Shown here: piece after piece, positions 25,204 through 34,281 of the stretch | How the letters are laid out: the number at the start of each line of letters is the position of its first letter | How positions within the stretch are numbered: the stretch's first letter is position 1 | Source of the DNA: Actinomadura rupiterrae | Lineage (GTDB): Bacteria > Actinomycetota > Actinomycetes > Streptosporangiales > Streptosporangiaceae | Direction: 5' to 3' | Assembly (NCBI RefSeq): GCF_024172125.1 | Contig: NZ_JAMZEA010000003.1 | Coordinates: forward strand, 310,001 to 374,000 | DNA: 64,000 nt | Made by a program: the position numbers and the translations under genes | Notes under the pieces: model-generated | What the model saw: only the letters and a program-made list of their open reading frames with translations | What the model was told of the DNA's origin: nothing | Databases searched by the model: none

Positions 25204-26520
25204 TCAGAAGGGGCGCTCGGCCTCCGCGTGCGAGGAGTCGCCGAGGTCGAGCTCGCCCCGCGGCGCCGGGACCCGCATGTCCTCCGCCGTGACCAGGCCG
25301 TGCTCGGCCTCGGCGCGCTCGCGGCGGGCGCGGTGGTAGGCGCGGACGTCCCAGAGGGCCAGCGCGGCGATGACCAGCGTGGTCGCGAGGCCGAGGACGA
25401 GCGGGGTGAACCGGTCGGCGACCAGGCCGCACGCGCCAAGCGCGAGGATCGTGACGACGCGCGCGGTGGTGAAGTGGCCGAACACCACGCGCTTGAACAG
25501 CGCGTGCCCGGCCACGAACAGCACCGGGCCGCCGAGCGCCACCGCGACCATCCCGCCGGACACGTGCCCGGTCGGATGCGCGATCACCATCTCGTCCGCG
25601 ACCGCGCCGACGATGATCCCGGCGACCATCGGGATGTGCATGAAGGTGTAGGCCGAGCGGCCGAGCCGCCCGGGGTCGTCGGACGCGGCGATCCGCTCGG
25701 CGGCGACGTCGGCGGTGTGGTCGAAGTAGATCCACCACAGCGCGACGCTGCCCACGAACGCCGACGCGAACGCCGCCACGTGCGCCGCGTCCACCGGCAG
25801 GCCGCTGATCGTCGCGCCGGTGACCAGCACCGACTCGCCCAGCGCGATGATCACGAAGAGCTGGCAGCGCTCGGCCATGTGCGCGCCGTCGATCGTCCAG
25901 TCCCGGGTGGACGAGCGGCCGAGGCCCGGCACGTAGAACCCGGCCCACGGGGCGGACTGCTCGACCGCGATCGCGGCCACCCACAGCAGCGCCCGCTCGC
26001 CCGGGGCGTCCACCAGGGCGCCGATCACCCACAGCGCGGACGCGACCGACAGCCACGTCAGGACGCGCTGGAAGTTGCGGCCCAGCTCGTGCCGCCGGGT
26101 GACCCACGCCACGAACAGGGTGCGGCCGACCTGGATCACCGCGTACGTCGCCGCGAACCAGATCCCGCGCGAGCCGAACGCGCCGGGCAGCGTCGCCGCC
26201 ATCAGCAGCCCGGCGATCATCACCACGACCAGCATGATCCGGACGGCCGGGTGGTCAGGGTCGAACCAGTTGGTCGTCCAGCAGGTGTACATCCACGACC
26301 ACCAGACGGCCATCAGCAGGATCAGCGTCTCGCCGGCGCCGCGCCAGGACAGGTGCTGGAGCAGGCCGTGCGAGAGCTGGGTGACCGCGAAGACGAAGAC
26401 CAGGTCGAAGAACAGCTCGAAGAAGGTGACCTTGCCGCCCTGGTCCCCGTCCCTGGTCCGCAGGGCGGGGATCGCGGCCGCCACGCCCGCCGGGCGCGCC
26501 TGGGGGGTGGGCGCGTTCAT
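25204..26520 (-). CDS. Low temperature requirement A (LtrA) family membrane protein
   Basis: A 438-residue protein with about eleven hydrophobic helices and the LtrA family hallmarks FFELFFDLVFVFAVTQLSHGLL, WWSWMYTCWTTNWFDPDHP and ERCQLFVIIALGESVLVTGA. LtrA proteins were named from a Listeria cold-growth phenotype; the transported or bound substrate is not established. ATG at 26520 was preferred to the upstream in-frame extension because it directly precedes a short hydrophilic lead-in. The mca-linked small membrane protein gene ends 13 bases upstream, so these three genes may be one transcript. Confidence 0.85.
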   Translation of the reverse strand: MNAPTPQARPAGVAAAIPALRTRDGDQGGKVTFFELFFDLVFVFAVTQLSHGLLQHLSWRGAGETLILLMAVWWSWMYTCWTTNWFDPDHPAVRIMLVVVMIAGLLMAATLPGAFGSRGIWFAATYAVIQVGRTLFVAWVTRRHELGRNFQRVLTWLSVASALWVIGALVDAPGERALLWVAAIAVEQSAPWAGFYVPGLGRSSTRDWTIDGAHMAERCQLFVIIALGESVLVTGATISGLPVDAAHVAAFASAFVGSVALWWIYFDHTADVAAERIAASDDPGRLGRSAYTFMHIPMVAGIIVGAVADEMVIAHPTGHVSGGMVAVALGGPVLFVAGHALFKRVVFGHFTTARVVTILALGACGLVADRFTPLVLGLATTLVIAALALWDVRAYHRARRERAEAEHGLVTAEDMRVPAPRGELDLGDSSHAEAERPF

Positions 26521-26533
26521 CGGGGCGGGGCGG

Positions 26534-26845
26534 TCAGCCGTCGGAGTCGGACGAGGCGGCCGCCTTGTCCTTGTCGGCGGTGTCGCCGCTGCCACCGGCC
26601 TTCGCGGCTTCGGCGCGCTCCCACTCCTGCTGCTTCAGGTCGGCCTCCTTGGGCGCCTGGATCTTCTTCATCTGCTTGTTCATCGAGCGGACGAGGAAGA
26701 ACAGCACCACGCCGAGGGCCAGGAACACCCCGAAGCCGAGGAAGCCCGGGCTCACGGTGTCGTTGTTCAGCGGCAGGTTGTTGTCCGCGAGGACGGTGGT
26801 GGCGAGCGCTGGGCTGGCGAGGGCTGTGGTGGCGAGGGCGAGCAT
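26534..26845 (-). CDS. Small single-pass membrane protein coupled to mca
   Basis: A 103-residue protein. It has a signal-like N-terminus (LALATTALASPALATT), one clear transmembrane helix (FLGFGVFLALGVVLFFLV, about residues 34-51), a basic patch (RSMNKQMKKIQ) and a charged C-terminal tail. The start ATG (26843-26845) overlaps the mca stop as TGATG, so translation is coupled. A small membrane protein beside mca is a recurrent arrangement in actinomycetes, but its function is not known to me. Confidence 0.75.
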   Translation of the reverse strand: MLALATTALASPALATTVLADNNLPLNNDTVSPGFLGFGVFLALGVVLFFLVRSMNKQMKKIQAPKEADLKQQEWERAEAAKAGGSGDTADKDKAAASSDSDG

Positions 26846-27765
26846 CAAACAGACACCTTCTCCCGGATACCGGCGAACAGGTCGTCCTCCGGCAACTCGG
26901 TGTCGACCAGGGACCTTGCCAAATGGTAGTCCTCGGTCGGCCAAGCCTCGCGCTGGACGTCCAGTGGCACCGCGAACCAGAAGCCGTTCGGGTCGATCTG
27001 GGTGGCGTGCGCGAGCAGCGCCTTGTCCCGGGTCTCGAAGTACTCGCCGCACGGGACGCGGGTCGTGACCTCCCACTGCTCCGGGCGCTCGGCGGCCCGC
27101 TTGCGCCAGTCGCCGTACGGGGACTCCAGGCCGGCGGCCTTCATCGCCTCGTCCAGCGCCTCGATCCGGCCGTGGTTGAAGGTCATGTGGTAGTAGAGCT
27201 TGAGCGGCTGCCAGGGCTCGCCGCCGACGCCCGGGTAGCGGTCCGGGTCGCCCGCCGCCTCGAACGCCTCGACCGACACCTCGTGCGTCTTGACGTGGTC
27301 GGGGTGCGGGTAGCCGCCGTTCTCGTCGTAGGTGAGGATCACGTGCGGGCGGAACTCGCGGACGGCCTTCACCAGCGGCTCGGCGGCCTTCTCCAGCGGC
27401 TCCAGCGCGAAGCAGCCCTCGGGCAGCGGCGGCAGCGGGTCGCCCTCGGGGAAGCCGGAGTCGACGAAGCCGAGCCAGCGCTGCTCGACGCCGAGGATCT
27501 CGCGCGCCCGCGCCATCTCCTCGTTGCGGACCCGGCCGATGTCCTCCTTGACCTCCGGGCGGTCCATCGCGGGGTTCAGGATGTCCCCGCGCTCCCCGCC
27601 GGTGCAGGTGACGACCAGGACCTCGACACCGTCGGCGACGTAGCGGGCCATGGTGGCCGCGCCCTTGCTCGACTCGTCGTCCGGGTGGGCGTGCACCGCC
27701 ATCAGCCGCAGCCGGGGCTGGCCGGGGCCGGTGTTCGCGGACGGGCCGGTGGTGAGCTCGGACAC
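26845..27765 (-). CDS. mca: Mycothiol S-conjugate amidase
   Basis: A 306-residue zinc amidase of the MshB/Mca (PIG-L) family. The metal site is AHPDDES (about residues 25-31) with the later HPDH motif in [16 protein letters not shown]. Mca cleaves mycothiol conjugates of electrophiles, releasing the mercapturic acid for export. Length near 290-310 and [23 protein letters not shown] favour Mca over the deacetylase MshB, as does its linkage with DUF4307 and greA. GTG at 27765 has GGGAGAGACCC upstream. It implies that the host makes mycothiol. Confidence 0.9.
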   Translation of the reverse strand: MSELTTGPSANTGPGQPRLRLMAVHAHPDDESSKGAATMARYVADGVEVLVVTCTGGERGDILNPAMDRPEVKEDIGRVRNEEMARAREILGVEQRWLGFVDSGFPEGDPLPPLPEGCFALEPLEKAAEPLVKAVREFRPHVILTYDENGGYPHPDHVKTHEVSVEAFEAAGDPDRYPGVGGEPWQPLKLYYHMTFNHGRIEALDEAMKAAGLESPYGDWRKRAAERPEQWEVTTRVPCGEYFETRDKALLAHATQIDPNGFWFAVPLDVQREAWPTEDYHLARSLVDTELPEDDLFAGIREKVSV

Positions 27766-27877
27766 CTTGGGTCTCTCCCTCGTGGCACGGTTCGACGGGA
27801 CCCGGTGCGGAGCATCCCCCGGGACCGAAGAGAATTGTTCCTGACAACACCGCCGCCCCGCACGGAGATTCCCCGCC

Positions 27878-28444
27878 ATGAGCGCCAGCGTCCCAGCAGA
27901 CTCCGCGCCCGAGCCGTCCGTCCCGGACGCCGCTCCGGCGCCGGAGGCGTCCGCGCAGGTCATGGACGAACCGTCCGCGCAGGCCGCGGGTCCGTCCGTG
28001 CCCTCCGTGGACGGCTCGTCCGTGCCCACCGCGGACGCGACGTCCGCGCAGGCCGCGGACGAGGAGTCGTACTCGCCGTTCCGGCGGCGGCCCGACCGGC
28101 CGCGGCTGGGCTGGCTGGGCTGGGTCGTGATCGGCGTCCCGACCGCGGTGCTGGCCGGGGGCTGGGCGATCATCATGGCGCATGTGGGGCAGACTCCGGG
28201 AATCTCCATGGAGACCCGGACCGTTGACCTCCACGACAACGCCGCGGTCGTGACCTACGCCGTCGGCAAGCCCGAGGACGAGCAGGTGCGGTGCGTGGTG
28301 GACGCCTACGACGAGAAGCTGAGCGTGCTCGCGCAGCGTGAGATCACCGTTCCGAAGGGGACGGCGAAGGTGACCGCCCGGGAGACGCTGGCCACACCGA
28401 GGAAGGCGACCGGCGGGCGCATCCGCGACTGCCACCGGGTCTGA
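27878..28444 (+). CDS. DUF4307 membrane protein
   Basis: A 188-residue protein. An unusually long Ala/Ser/Pro/Asp-rich N-terminal region (residues 1-62) is built of loose repeats such as SAQAAG and SVPS/TADG. It is followed by [16 protein letters not shown], one transmembrane helix (about residues 78-100) and an extracytoplasmic beta-rich domain with two Cys ([13 protein letters not shown] and IRDCHRV). DUF4307 sits between mca and greA in many actinobacteria; its function is unknown. It is divergent from mca by 112 bases. Confidence 0.85.
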   Translation: MSASVPADSAPEPSVPDAAPAPEASAQVMDEPSAQAAGPSVPSVDGSSVPTADATSAQAADEESYSPFRRRPDRPRLGWLGWVVIGVPTAVLAGGWAIIMAHVGQTPGISMETRTVDLHDNAAVVTYAVGKPEDEQVRCVVDAYDEKLSVLAQREITVPKGTAKVTARETLATPRKATGGRIRDCHRV

Positions 28445-28506
28445 CCGGGGAAAACACCCCAACAGGTCGGACATACCCGGATTAAAAGGACCTGGCGAAG
28501 CCGAAA

Positions 28507-28528
28507 CCCCCGCGGCAGATTGCGGGGG
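28507..28528 (+). terminator. Hairpin downstream of the DUF4307 gene
   Basis: CCCCCGC (28507-28513) and GCGGGGG (28522-28528) form a 7-bp stem with an 8-base loop, 62 bases after the DUF4307 stop. There is no T-run, so termination strength is uncertain. The rest of 28445-28655 presumably holds the greA promoter, which I cannot define. Confidence 0.5.
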
Positions 28529-28655
28529 CCCGCATCAGGGAACCTTTACCGCACACACCGGATAGGCTAGAGGTTTAACCCGGCCGCACTTCATGTCGAT
28601 GTGTCGCTGTCCCAGCCGGGAGAGCGAGATCGCAACATGTGGATGAGGAGTACCC

Positions 28656-29153
28656 GTGACCGAGACCCGCGCTGACAACGTCACCTGGCTGACCCAGGAG
28701 GCGTACGACCGGCTCAAGGCTGAGCTGGACCACCTGTCGGGCCCGGGCCGCATCGAGATCGCGCAGAAGATCGAGGCGGCGCGGGAGGAGGGGGACCTGC
28801 GCGAGAACGGCGGCTACCACGCGGCCAAGGAGGAGCAGGGCAAGATCGAGGGCCGCATCCTCCAGCTCCAGAGCATCCTGGAGAACGCCCGCGTCGGCGA
28901 GGCGCCCCGCTCCGCCGGTGTGGTCGGCCCCGGCATGACCGTCACCATCGCCTTCGAGGGCGACGACGAGGAGGTCACCTTCCTGCTCGCGTCCCGCGAG
29001 GAGAGCGGCGTGCCGATCGACGTGTACTCCCCGAAGAGCCCGCTCGGCTCGGCGATCAACGGCAAGAAGGTCGGCGACAAGGCCAGCTACACCCTGCCCA
29101 ACGGCCGCGGCATGACCGTCGAGATCCTCGACGCCACCCCGTACGGCGCCTGA
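28656..29153 (+). CDS. greA: Transcription elongation factor GreA
   Basis: A 165-residue GreA. The N-terminal coiled coil carries the tip motif (EEGDLRENGGYHAAKEEQGKI) with the acidic residues that reach the RNA polymerase active site and trigger cleavage of backtracked RNA. The C-terminal FKBP-like domain has SPLGSAINGKKVGDKASYTLPNG. The start ATG has GATGAGGAGTACCC upstream. Ordinary in length and sequence for actinobacteria; a hairpin follows. Confidence 0.95.
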   Translation: MTETRADNVTWLTQEAYDRLKAELDHLSGPGRIEIAQKIEAAREEGDLRENGGYHAAKEEQGKIEGRILQLQSILENARVGEAPRSAGVVGPGMTVTIAFEGDDEEVTFLLASREESGVPIDVYSPKSPLGSAINGKKVGDKASYTLPNGRGMTVEILDATPYGA

Positions 29154-29193
29154 TCTGCACGCCTGATCCCTGCGGCTGAGCCCCACGGACGAC

Positions 29194-29230
29194 CGCGGCG
29201 CCCCGTCCCATCCCGGGTCGGGGCGTCGCG
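29194..29230 (+). terminator. Terminator hairpin downstream of greA
   Basis: CGCGGCGCCCCG (29194-29205) and CGGGGCGTCGCG (29219-29230) pair at 11 of 12 positions around a 13-base loop. It sits between greA and the convergent XRE gene and could serve both strands. Confidence 0.65.
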
Positions 29231-29247
29231 CATTACCGGGCGGACGG

Positions 29248-30585
29248 TCAGCCCGACCGGGTCTCCTCGGCGACCTCTTCGCGGAACTCGCCGGAGACTC
29301 GGTCGTCGGGGAGGCGGTCCAGCATCAGGTAGAGCTCGTCGCCGACCCGTCCGGAGTCGACGGAGCGGAGCAGGGCGAGGGCCCGGCGGCCGGTCGCGAC
29401 GGCGGCGTCCACCTGGCCCATCTGGATCTGGGCGGTCGCCACGACGGTGAGGGCGAGGGCGTGGTCCCGCGGGTACTCGCCGCGGTCGAGGTCGACCCAG
29501 TGGGCGAGGTTCCTCGGGACCTCGGCGGGCTGCCCGAGCTCCAGCATGGCCAGGTTCGGCTCGATCGTGGTCGAGGGGCGCTGCATCCAGTAGATCCAGG
29601 CCGGGTCGTCCTCGGGGTCGCGGCGCTCCCAGTGGGCCTCGGCCCGCGCGAGCGCCCGCCCGGCGAGGACGCGGTCGCCGAGCTTGGCGTACGCGCGCAC
29701 CTGCCAGGTGTCGAGCATCGCCAGGACGGTCCGGCTGAGCCGTCCGCGCGAGCCCCGGGACGCCTCCAGCAGCTCGACCGCCGCCGCGCCGTCGCCCGCG
29801 TAGAAGCGCTGCATGGCCATGTTGGACAGGATGTAGACGCCGCCGTCGACGTCCCGGGCCTCCTTGGCGGCGCGGAGCCCAGCGTGCCAGTAGCGCTCGG
29901 CCGCGGCCGGGCGGCCCGCGTCGAAGGCGCCCCATCCGGCCTGCCGGCACAGCCCGCCGGCGACCTTGAACAGCCGCCGCTCGACGTCGAGCGTGTAGGA
30001 GCTGCCGGTCAGCAGTCCGGTGACCAGCTCCAGGTCGTTCACCGCGAGCCGGGCGGTGATCTCGCCGCCGACCAGGTCGTCCAGCGTCCACAGGTCGGCC
30101 AGGCGCTTCTCTATCGCCGAGACGAGCTCGTGGTCGGTGCGCCCGCCGCGCAGGGACCGCGCGACCTTCTCCTGCGGGACGAGCCGCCACGGCTCCGTCC
30201 AGCCCGCGGCGATCACGCCGATCGCGGCGCCGGAGAGGGTGAGGAAGCCGCGCCGGTCGGTGAGCGCCGAGACCGTCCCGGCCAGGGTCGACCGGGCGTG
30301 CTCGGCGGACCAGGCGGCCGAGACGGGCGAGTCGTCGGCGTAGAGCAGCCACTCCGGCCAGGGGTGCGCGTCCACGAGCCGGGGCGGGACGCCCAGCGCC
30401 TCGGCGAGGGCGCGCTGCGCGGAGGGCTCCGGCCGGACGCCGCGCCGCTCCCAGCGGTTGACCTTCTGCTTCCAGGTGGCCATGTTCCGGCCCTGGGCGA
30501 CGACCGACGCGACGTGCGCCTGCGTCCACCCCCGCTGCTCCCGGACATAGGTCAGCGGATGCGCGACAAGGCCCGGCTGAGTCAT
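29248..30585 (-). CDS. XRE-type helix-turn-helix protein with TPR-like C-terminal region
   Basis: A 445-residue regulator-like protein. The N-terminal HTH is LTYVREQRGWTQAHVASVVAQ with a recognition region WKQKVNRWERRG. A short hydrophobic segment (RRGFLTLSGAAIGVIAAG, about residues 111-128) follows. The rest is a long helical region with TPR-like repeats (AERYWHAGLRAAKEARD, AAVELLEASRGSRGRL, AAVATGRRALALLRS). Such proteins are frequent in Streptosporangiales beside RsbW-like ATPases, but no ligand or target is known to me. It is divergent from the ATPase gene across 139 bases, suggesting shared control. Confidence 0.75.
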   Translation of the reverse strand: MTQPGLVAHPLTYVREQRGWTQAHVASVVAQGRNMATWKQKVNRWERRGVRPEPSAQRALAEALGVPPRLVDAHPWPEWLLYADDSPVSAAWSAEHARSTLAGTVSALTDRRGFLTLSGAAIGVIAAGWTEPWRLVPQEKVARSLRGGRTDHELVSAIEKRLADLWTLDDLVGGEITARLAVNDLELVTGLLTGSSYTLDVERRLFKVAGGLCRQAGWGAFDAGRPAAAERYWHAGLRAAKEARDVDGGVYILSNMAMQRFYAGDGAAAVELLEASRGSRGRLSRTVLAMLDTWQVRAYAKLGDRVLAGRALARAEAHWERRDPEDDPAWIYWMQRPSTTIEPNLAMLELGQPAEVPRNLAHWVDLDRGEYPRDHALALTVVATAQIQMGQVDAAVATGRRALALLRSVDSGRVGDELYLMLDRLPDDRVSGEFREEVAEETRSG

Positions 30586-30724
30586 GGGCGGCTCCCTGTG
30601 TGACCGCGGAGGCTACCCGAGGCTACTCCCGCGGCATTGCCCGGCACCGGCGGTCGCGCTTTTCTTGCTGGGAGCACCGACCCGTGAGTGATCCGCCCCC
30701 GCCGCGCGCCCGAGGATCCAGGCA

Positions 30725-31129
30725 ATGGCCACCATGACGATCAACGCGAGGCACGTCCTGCTGTCGATGGACTACCCGGCCGTGCCGTCCGCGGTCGGCA
30801 TCGCCCGCAAGTCCGCCGAGCACGTCCTCGCCTCGCACGGTTTCGCGACATCGCTGGCCGAGGACGTCGGCCTGGTGGTGTGCGAGCTGGTGACCAACGC
30901 GGTGAAGGCCGCGGGCGTGGCCACCGTCGGCCTCGTCCTCGCCGAGGACGCGCCCGGCGAGGTGACCGTGGAGGTCTGGGACTCCTCCTACGAGGAGCCG
31001 CACCTGCGATCCCCCTCGCTGGAGGACCCGGGCGGCCGCGGGCTGGTGATCGTCGCGGCTCTGGCGCACCACTACGGGGTCCGGCGCGAGGCGGACGGCA
31101 AGACCGTGTTCGCCGTCCTGCGGTCCTAG
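30725..31129 (+). CDS. RsbW-like ATP-binding protein (HATPase, anti-sigma kinase fold)
   Basis: A 134-residue stand-alone GHKL ATPase domain. The N box is in LVVCELVTNAVKAAG, the G1 box is VEVWDSS, and the G2 part is DPGGRGLVIVAALAHHYGVR. These small kinases are abundant in actinomycetes and act on anti-anti-sigma factors or unknown partners. No STAS-domain antagonist or sigma factor lies next to it, so a partner-switching role is possible but unsupported locally. The stop precedes the methyltransferase start by 2 bases, so the two are very likely cotranslated. Confidence 0.82.
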   Translation: MATMTINARHVLLSMDYPAVPSAVGIARKSAEHVLASHGFATSLAEDVGLVVCELVTNAVKAAGVATVGLVLAEDAPGEVTVEVWDSSYEEPHLRSPSLEDPGGRGLVIVAALAHHYGVRREADGKTVFAVLRS

Positions 31130-31131
31130 GG

Positions 31132-32184
31132 GTGAGCGGTGTGCGGGACGCGGGCGGGCGGCCGGAGCGGGATGCGGTACCGAAGGCGCGCCGCGAGCCT
31201 GATCCGCCGCCGGCGGGACGCGGGGCGGATCCGGTCGCGCAGGGACGACGCGGGACGGATCCGGTCGTGGAAGGGCTGCGCAGGGCGGATCCGGTCGTGG
31301 AAGGGCGGCGCGAGGCGGAGCCGGTCGCGGAGATCGGCGAGCTGCTGGGGCCGCTGCCGGGCGACCGCGTCCTGGAGGTCGGGACCGGGTCGGGCCGGAC
31401 GGCCTGCCTGCTCGCCGAGCTCGTCGGCCCGCACGGACGCGTCGTCTCCCTGGAGGCGGACGCCGGGACCGCGGGCGCCGCGACCGAGCGGATCGCCGGA
31501 CGCGGGTTCCCGAACGTCCGCGTGGTCCGGCAGGACGCGCTGAGCTTCGAGGCGGCGGAACCGTTCGACCGGCTGCACGTCCGGGTCGGGATGGCGGGGA
31601 TCCCGTGGAACCTGCTCGCCGCGCTGCGTCCGGGCGGGCTCGCGGTCGTGCCGTGGTGCCCCGCCTGGGGACCGGGCCACCGCCTCACGCTGATCCGGCT
31701 CGGCCGGGAGGCCGTGGGACGGATCGACACCACGCCGGGCATCCCGCCGCCGCAGGGTCCGCGTCCGGATCCGCCCGCGCGCGCCAGGACGGACGTCCGG
31801 CGCTACGCGACCAGGATCAACCCGCTGACGGTCGGGCACGCGCCCGGCTCCCGCACGTACGGCGGCGGCGTGGTCATCGCGGCGATGGCCCCCGGCGTCC
31901 ACCACGATCTGTCCGGGGAAGGCGCCGGACGCGCGACGCTCCGGCTCCACGAGACCGGATCCGGCGCGCCCGTACCGCCCTCCTGGGCGACGGTCGCCTT
32001 CGAGCCGGACGCCGATGACTACGAGGTGACCGTCTCCGGCAAGCGCGACCTCTGGGAAGAGGTCACCAGCGCGTGGATGTACTGGAACTCCCTCGGACGG
32101 CCCGAACGCGGCCGGTTCGGCATGACGGTCTCGCGCGACGGCCAGGAGATCTGGCTCGACAAGCCGTCCCACATCATCGCCTGA
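31132..32184 (+). CDS. PCMT-like SAM methyltransferase with decapeptide repeats
   Basis: About 350 residues from GTG 31132 (GTG 31141 is also possible). The N-terminal 70 residues contain four tandem decapeptides of the type ADPVVEGRR. The Rossmann core follows: VAEIGELLGPLPGDRVLEVGTGSGRTACLLAEL (SAM motif GTGSGR), then acidic VVSLEAD and LLAALRPGGLAVV. This resembles protein-L-isoaspartate methyltransferases, but the usual catalytic-loop Ser/Thr region is shortened. The C-terminal 130 residues (RYATRINPLTVGHAPGS to KPSHIIA) match nothing I know. Related PCMT-like enzymes modify ribosomal peptides in FxLD-type systems, but no precursor peptide or lanthipeptide synthetase is visible here. Confidence 0.65.
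   Translation: MSGVRDAGGRPERDAVPKARREPDPPPAGRGADPVAQGRRGTDPVVEGLRRADPVVEGRREAEPVAEIGELLGPLPGDRVLEVGTGSGRTACLLAELVGPHGRVVSLEADAGTAGAATERIAGRGFPNVRVVRQDALSFEAAEPFDRLHVRVGMAGIPWNLLAALRPGGLAVVPWCPAWGPGHRLTLIRLGREAVGRIDTTPGIPPPQGPRPDPPARARTDVRRYATRINPLTVGHAPGSRTYGGGVVIAAMAPGVHHDLSGEGAGRATLRLHETGSGAPVPPSWATVAFEPDADDYEVTVSGKRDLWEEVTSAWMYWNSLGRPERGRFGMTVSRDGQEIWLDKPSHIIA
31221..31340. repeat. Four 30-bp tandem repeats in the methyltransferase gene
   Basis: Units at 31221-31250, 31251-31280, 31281-31310 and 31311-31340 share GGCGGATCCGGTCG at the same phase. Units 2 and 3 are identical over long stretches (GGATCCGGTCGTGGAAGGGC, 20 bases). The period is a multiple of three, so the array is an in-frame decapeptide repeat. 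Confidence 0.9.
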
Positions 32185-32348
32185 CCTTCTTCGTGTGGGA
32201 CCAGGCACACGAGTGGGTGGGGCCGGCCCTACTCGTGGCCCGCTTCGCGCGGTTCGCCGCCCGCTGAGGTGCAAAGTGGGAGCTCCAAGCCATAACGTCC
32301 GTTCCGGCACCGCGCCGCGGCGGCGTCGTGAAGCGAGAAGGAACGGTC

Positions 32349-33587
32349 ATGCGTCCAGTGGTGTCGTGGGTTCGGGAAGCCTGCGCCGGGTCGGCCCGCG
32401 CGGGAGCCGTGGCGGCCCTCGGACTACCCGTTCCGATCTTGTGGGCGGGGATCGCGGCGGGCATCTGGTTCCTCGGGAACCCGTGGGCGTGGACGGCTCC
32501 GATCGTCCTCACCCTCGTCGCGACGCTGCTCACCTCGCGCGGGCTGTGCGCGATGTTCCGGAAACTCGTCGCGCAGTGGACGGGGACCGTGATCCCCGGC
32601 GGGCACTGGGAGGCCCGGCCGGTGACGCGGATGTCCACCGGCTACTGGTGGAACGGCTACTCCTACTCGCGCTCGAACAAGGAGGCAGCCGAGGACCAGC
32701 GGCTGCGCATCCTCTGGCACGATCCGGCGACCTGGCGCGACCTGCGCTTCGTCCCGATTGCGGCGCTCGCCGGGCTCGTCGCGGCGGTCCCGTTCGCCGG
32801 GTTCGTCACCGCGGTGGTCGGATTCGGGGTGGTGTCGCCCCTGCTCGGGGTCGCCGGGCTGGTCGTGGCGGTCGGCAGCGCGCCTTACGCGTGGCGCGCG
32901 ACGCCGCCGCTGACCGTCCGGTTCCTGCGTCCGTCCCGCGCGATGCTGCTCGCGGGCCGGGTGGACGAGCTGACCGCCCAGCGCGCGGACACGACAGTCG
33001 CGCAGGCCGCCGAGATCCGCCGGATCGAGCGGGACCTGCACGACGGCGCGCAGGCGCGGCTGGTCTCGCTCGGCCTGGCGCTCGCGACCGCCGAGAAGCT
33101 CATGGAGACCAATCCGGAGGCGGCGAAGGCGCTGATGCGGGAGGCGCGGGCGGGCGCGGCATCGTCGCTGACCGAGATCCGCGACCTGGTCCGCGGCATC
33201 AACCCGCCGGTGCTGACCGAGCGCGGGCTCGTCGACGCCGTCCGCGCGCTCGCCCTGGACACGCCGCTCGACGTGACCGTCAGCGCGGACGCGCTGCCCC
33301 GGCTGGACGCGCCGATCGAGTCCGCCGTGTACTTCGGCGTCGCCGAGCTGCTCACCAACGCCGTCAAGCACGCCCGCGCGCACGAGGCGCGGGTCTCGAT
33401 CGTCCTGGACGGCGCGGTCCTGGTCGTCGAGGTCGAGGACGATGGGCGCGGCGGCGCCGATCCGGGACCCGGCGGAGGTCTGGACGGCCTGCGGCGCCGG
33501 CTCGCCGTCTTCGACGGGAGCCTGGAGGTCACCAGTCCCGAGGGCGGCCCGACCCGCGCGAGAATGGCGGTGCCATGCGGATCCTGA
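32349..33587 (+). CDS. Two-component sensor histidine kinase (HisKA_3/NarL-partner type)
   Basis: A 412-residue kinase. Membrane helices lie near residues 17-60 and 135-175. The dimerisation region has the phospho-acceptor His in RRIERDLHDGAQARLVSLGLALA. The ATPase domain has an N box VAELLTNAVKHARAHEA and the G boxes VEDDGRGGADPGPGGGLDGLRRR. The segment between the two helical blocks (WEARPVTRMSTGYWWNGYSY) is the probable sensing part. ATG at 32349 has GAAGGA 6 bases upstream. Its 3' end overlaps the response regulator gene by 13 bases, so the two form a pair. Confidence 0.9.
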   Translation: MRPVVSWVREACAGSARAGAVAALGLPVPILWAGIAAGIWFLGNPWAWTAPIVLTLVATLLTSRGLCAMFRKLVAQWTGTVIPGGHWEARPVTRMSTGYWWNGYSYSRSNKEAAEDQRLRILWHDPATWRDLRFVPIAALAGLVAAVPFAGFVTAVVGFGVVSPLLGVAGLVVAVGSAPYAWRATPPLTVRFLRPSRAMLLAGRVDELTAQRADTTVAQAAEIRRIERDLHDGAQARLVSLGLALATAEKLMETNPEAAKALMREARAGAASSLTEIRDLVRGINPPVLTERGLVDAVRALALDTPLDVTVSADALPRLDAPIESAVYFGVAELLTNAVKHARAHEARVSIVLDGAVLVVEVEDDGRGGADPGPGGGLDGLRRRLAVFDGSLEVTSPEGGPTRARMAVPCGS

Positions 33588-34225
33588 TCGCCGAAGACCT
33601 GTACCTGCTACGGGACGGGATGGTGCGGCTCGTCGAGGCGTTCGGCCACCAGGTCGTCGCCACCGCGTCCACCGGTCCCGAAACGCTCGACGCGCTGCTG
33701 CGCTGGCGTCCGGACGTGTCGATCGTGGACGTCCGGATGCCGCCGAGCCAGTCCGACGAGGGCCTGCGCGCCGCGCTCGCGGCCCGCCGCGAGGCGCCCG
33801 GCCTGCCGATCCTGATCCTCTCCCAGCACGTCGACCAGCTCTACGCGCGCGAGCTGCTCGCGGACGGCGCGGGCGGCATCGGCTACTTCCTCAAGGAGAG
33901 CGTCTTCGACGCCGACCAGTTCGTGGACGCGCTGGAGCGCGTCGCGGCGGGCGGCACGGCCATGGACCCGGCCGTCATCGCCAAGCTGCTGTCCACCGGG
34001 CCGTCCCGCAACCGCCTGGACGAGCTGACCGAGCGCGAGCGCGAGGTGCTGGCGCTGATGGCCGAGGGCCTGTCGAACCAGGCCATCGGGAAGCGGCTGT
34101 TCCTGAGCGAGAGCGCCATCGGCAAGTACACGACGTCGATGTTCGGCAAGCTCGGCATCACCGACAGCGAGAGCGACAACCGCCGGGTGCTCGCCGTCCT
34201 CGCCTACCTCAACTCCCCCGGGTAG
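33575..34225 (+). CDS. NarL/LuxR-family response regulator
   Basis: A 216-residue regulator. The receiver domain carries acidic pocket residues in ILIAEDLYLLRDGM, the phospho-acceptor Asp in VSIVDVRMPP and the conserved Lys in YFLKESVFD. The C-terminal LuxR helix-turn-helix reads LTEREREVLALMAEGLSNQAIG. It overlaps the kinase gene by 13 bases and is its cognate partner by position. Targets are unknown. Confidence 0.92.
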   Translation: MRILIAEDLYLLRDGMVRLVEAFGHQVVATASTGPETLDALLRWRPDVSIVDVRMPPSQSDEGLRAALAARREAPGLPILILSQHVDQLYARELLADGAGGIGYFLKESVFDADQFVDALERVAAGGTAMDPAVIAKLLSTGPSRNRLDELTEREREVLALMAEGLSNQAIGKRLFLSESAIGKYTTSMFGKLGITDSESDNRRVLAVLAYLNSPG

Positions 34226-34247
34226 ACCCGTCCCCCGGGTAGGCCCG

Positions 34248-34281
34248 CAGGTCAGGACTCGCGGCCGGGGGCCCGGACAGG

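Noticed and set aside
31221..31340. CRISPR-like array
   Set aside because: The 30-bp units are contiguous without spacers and keep an open reading frame, so they are a coding tandem repeat. No cas gene is present.
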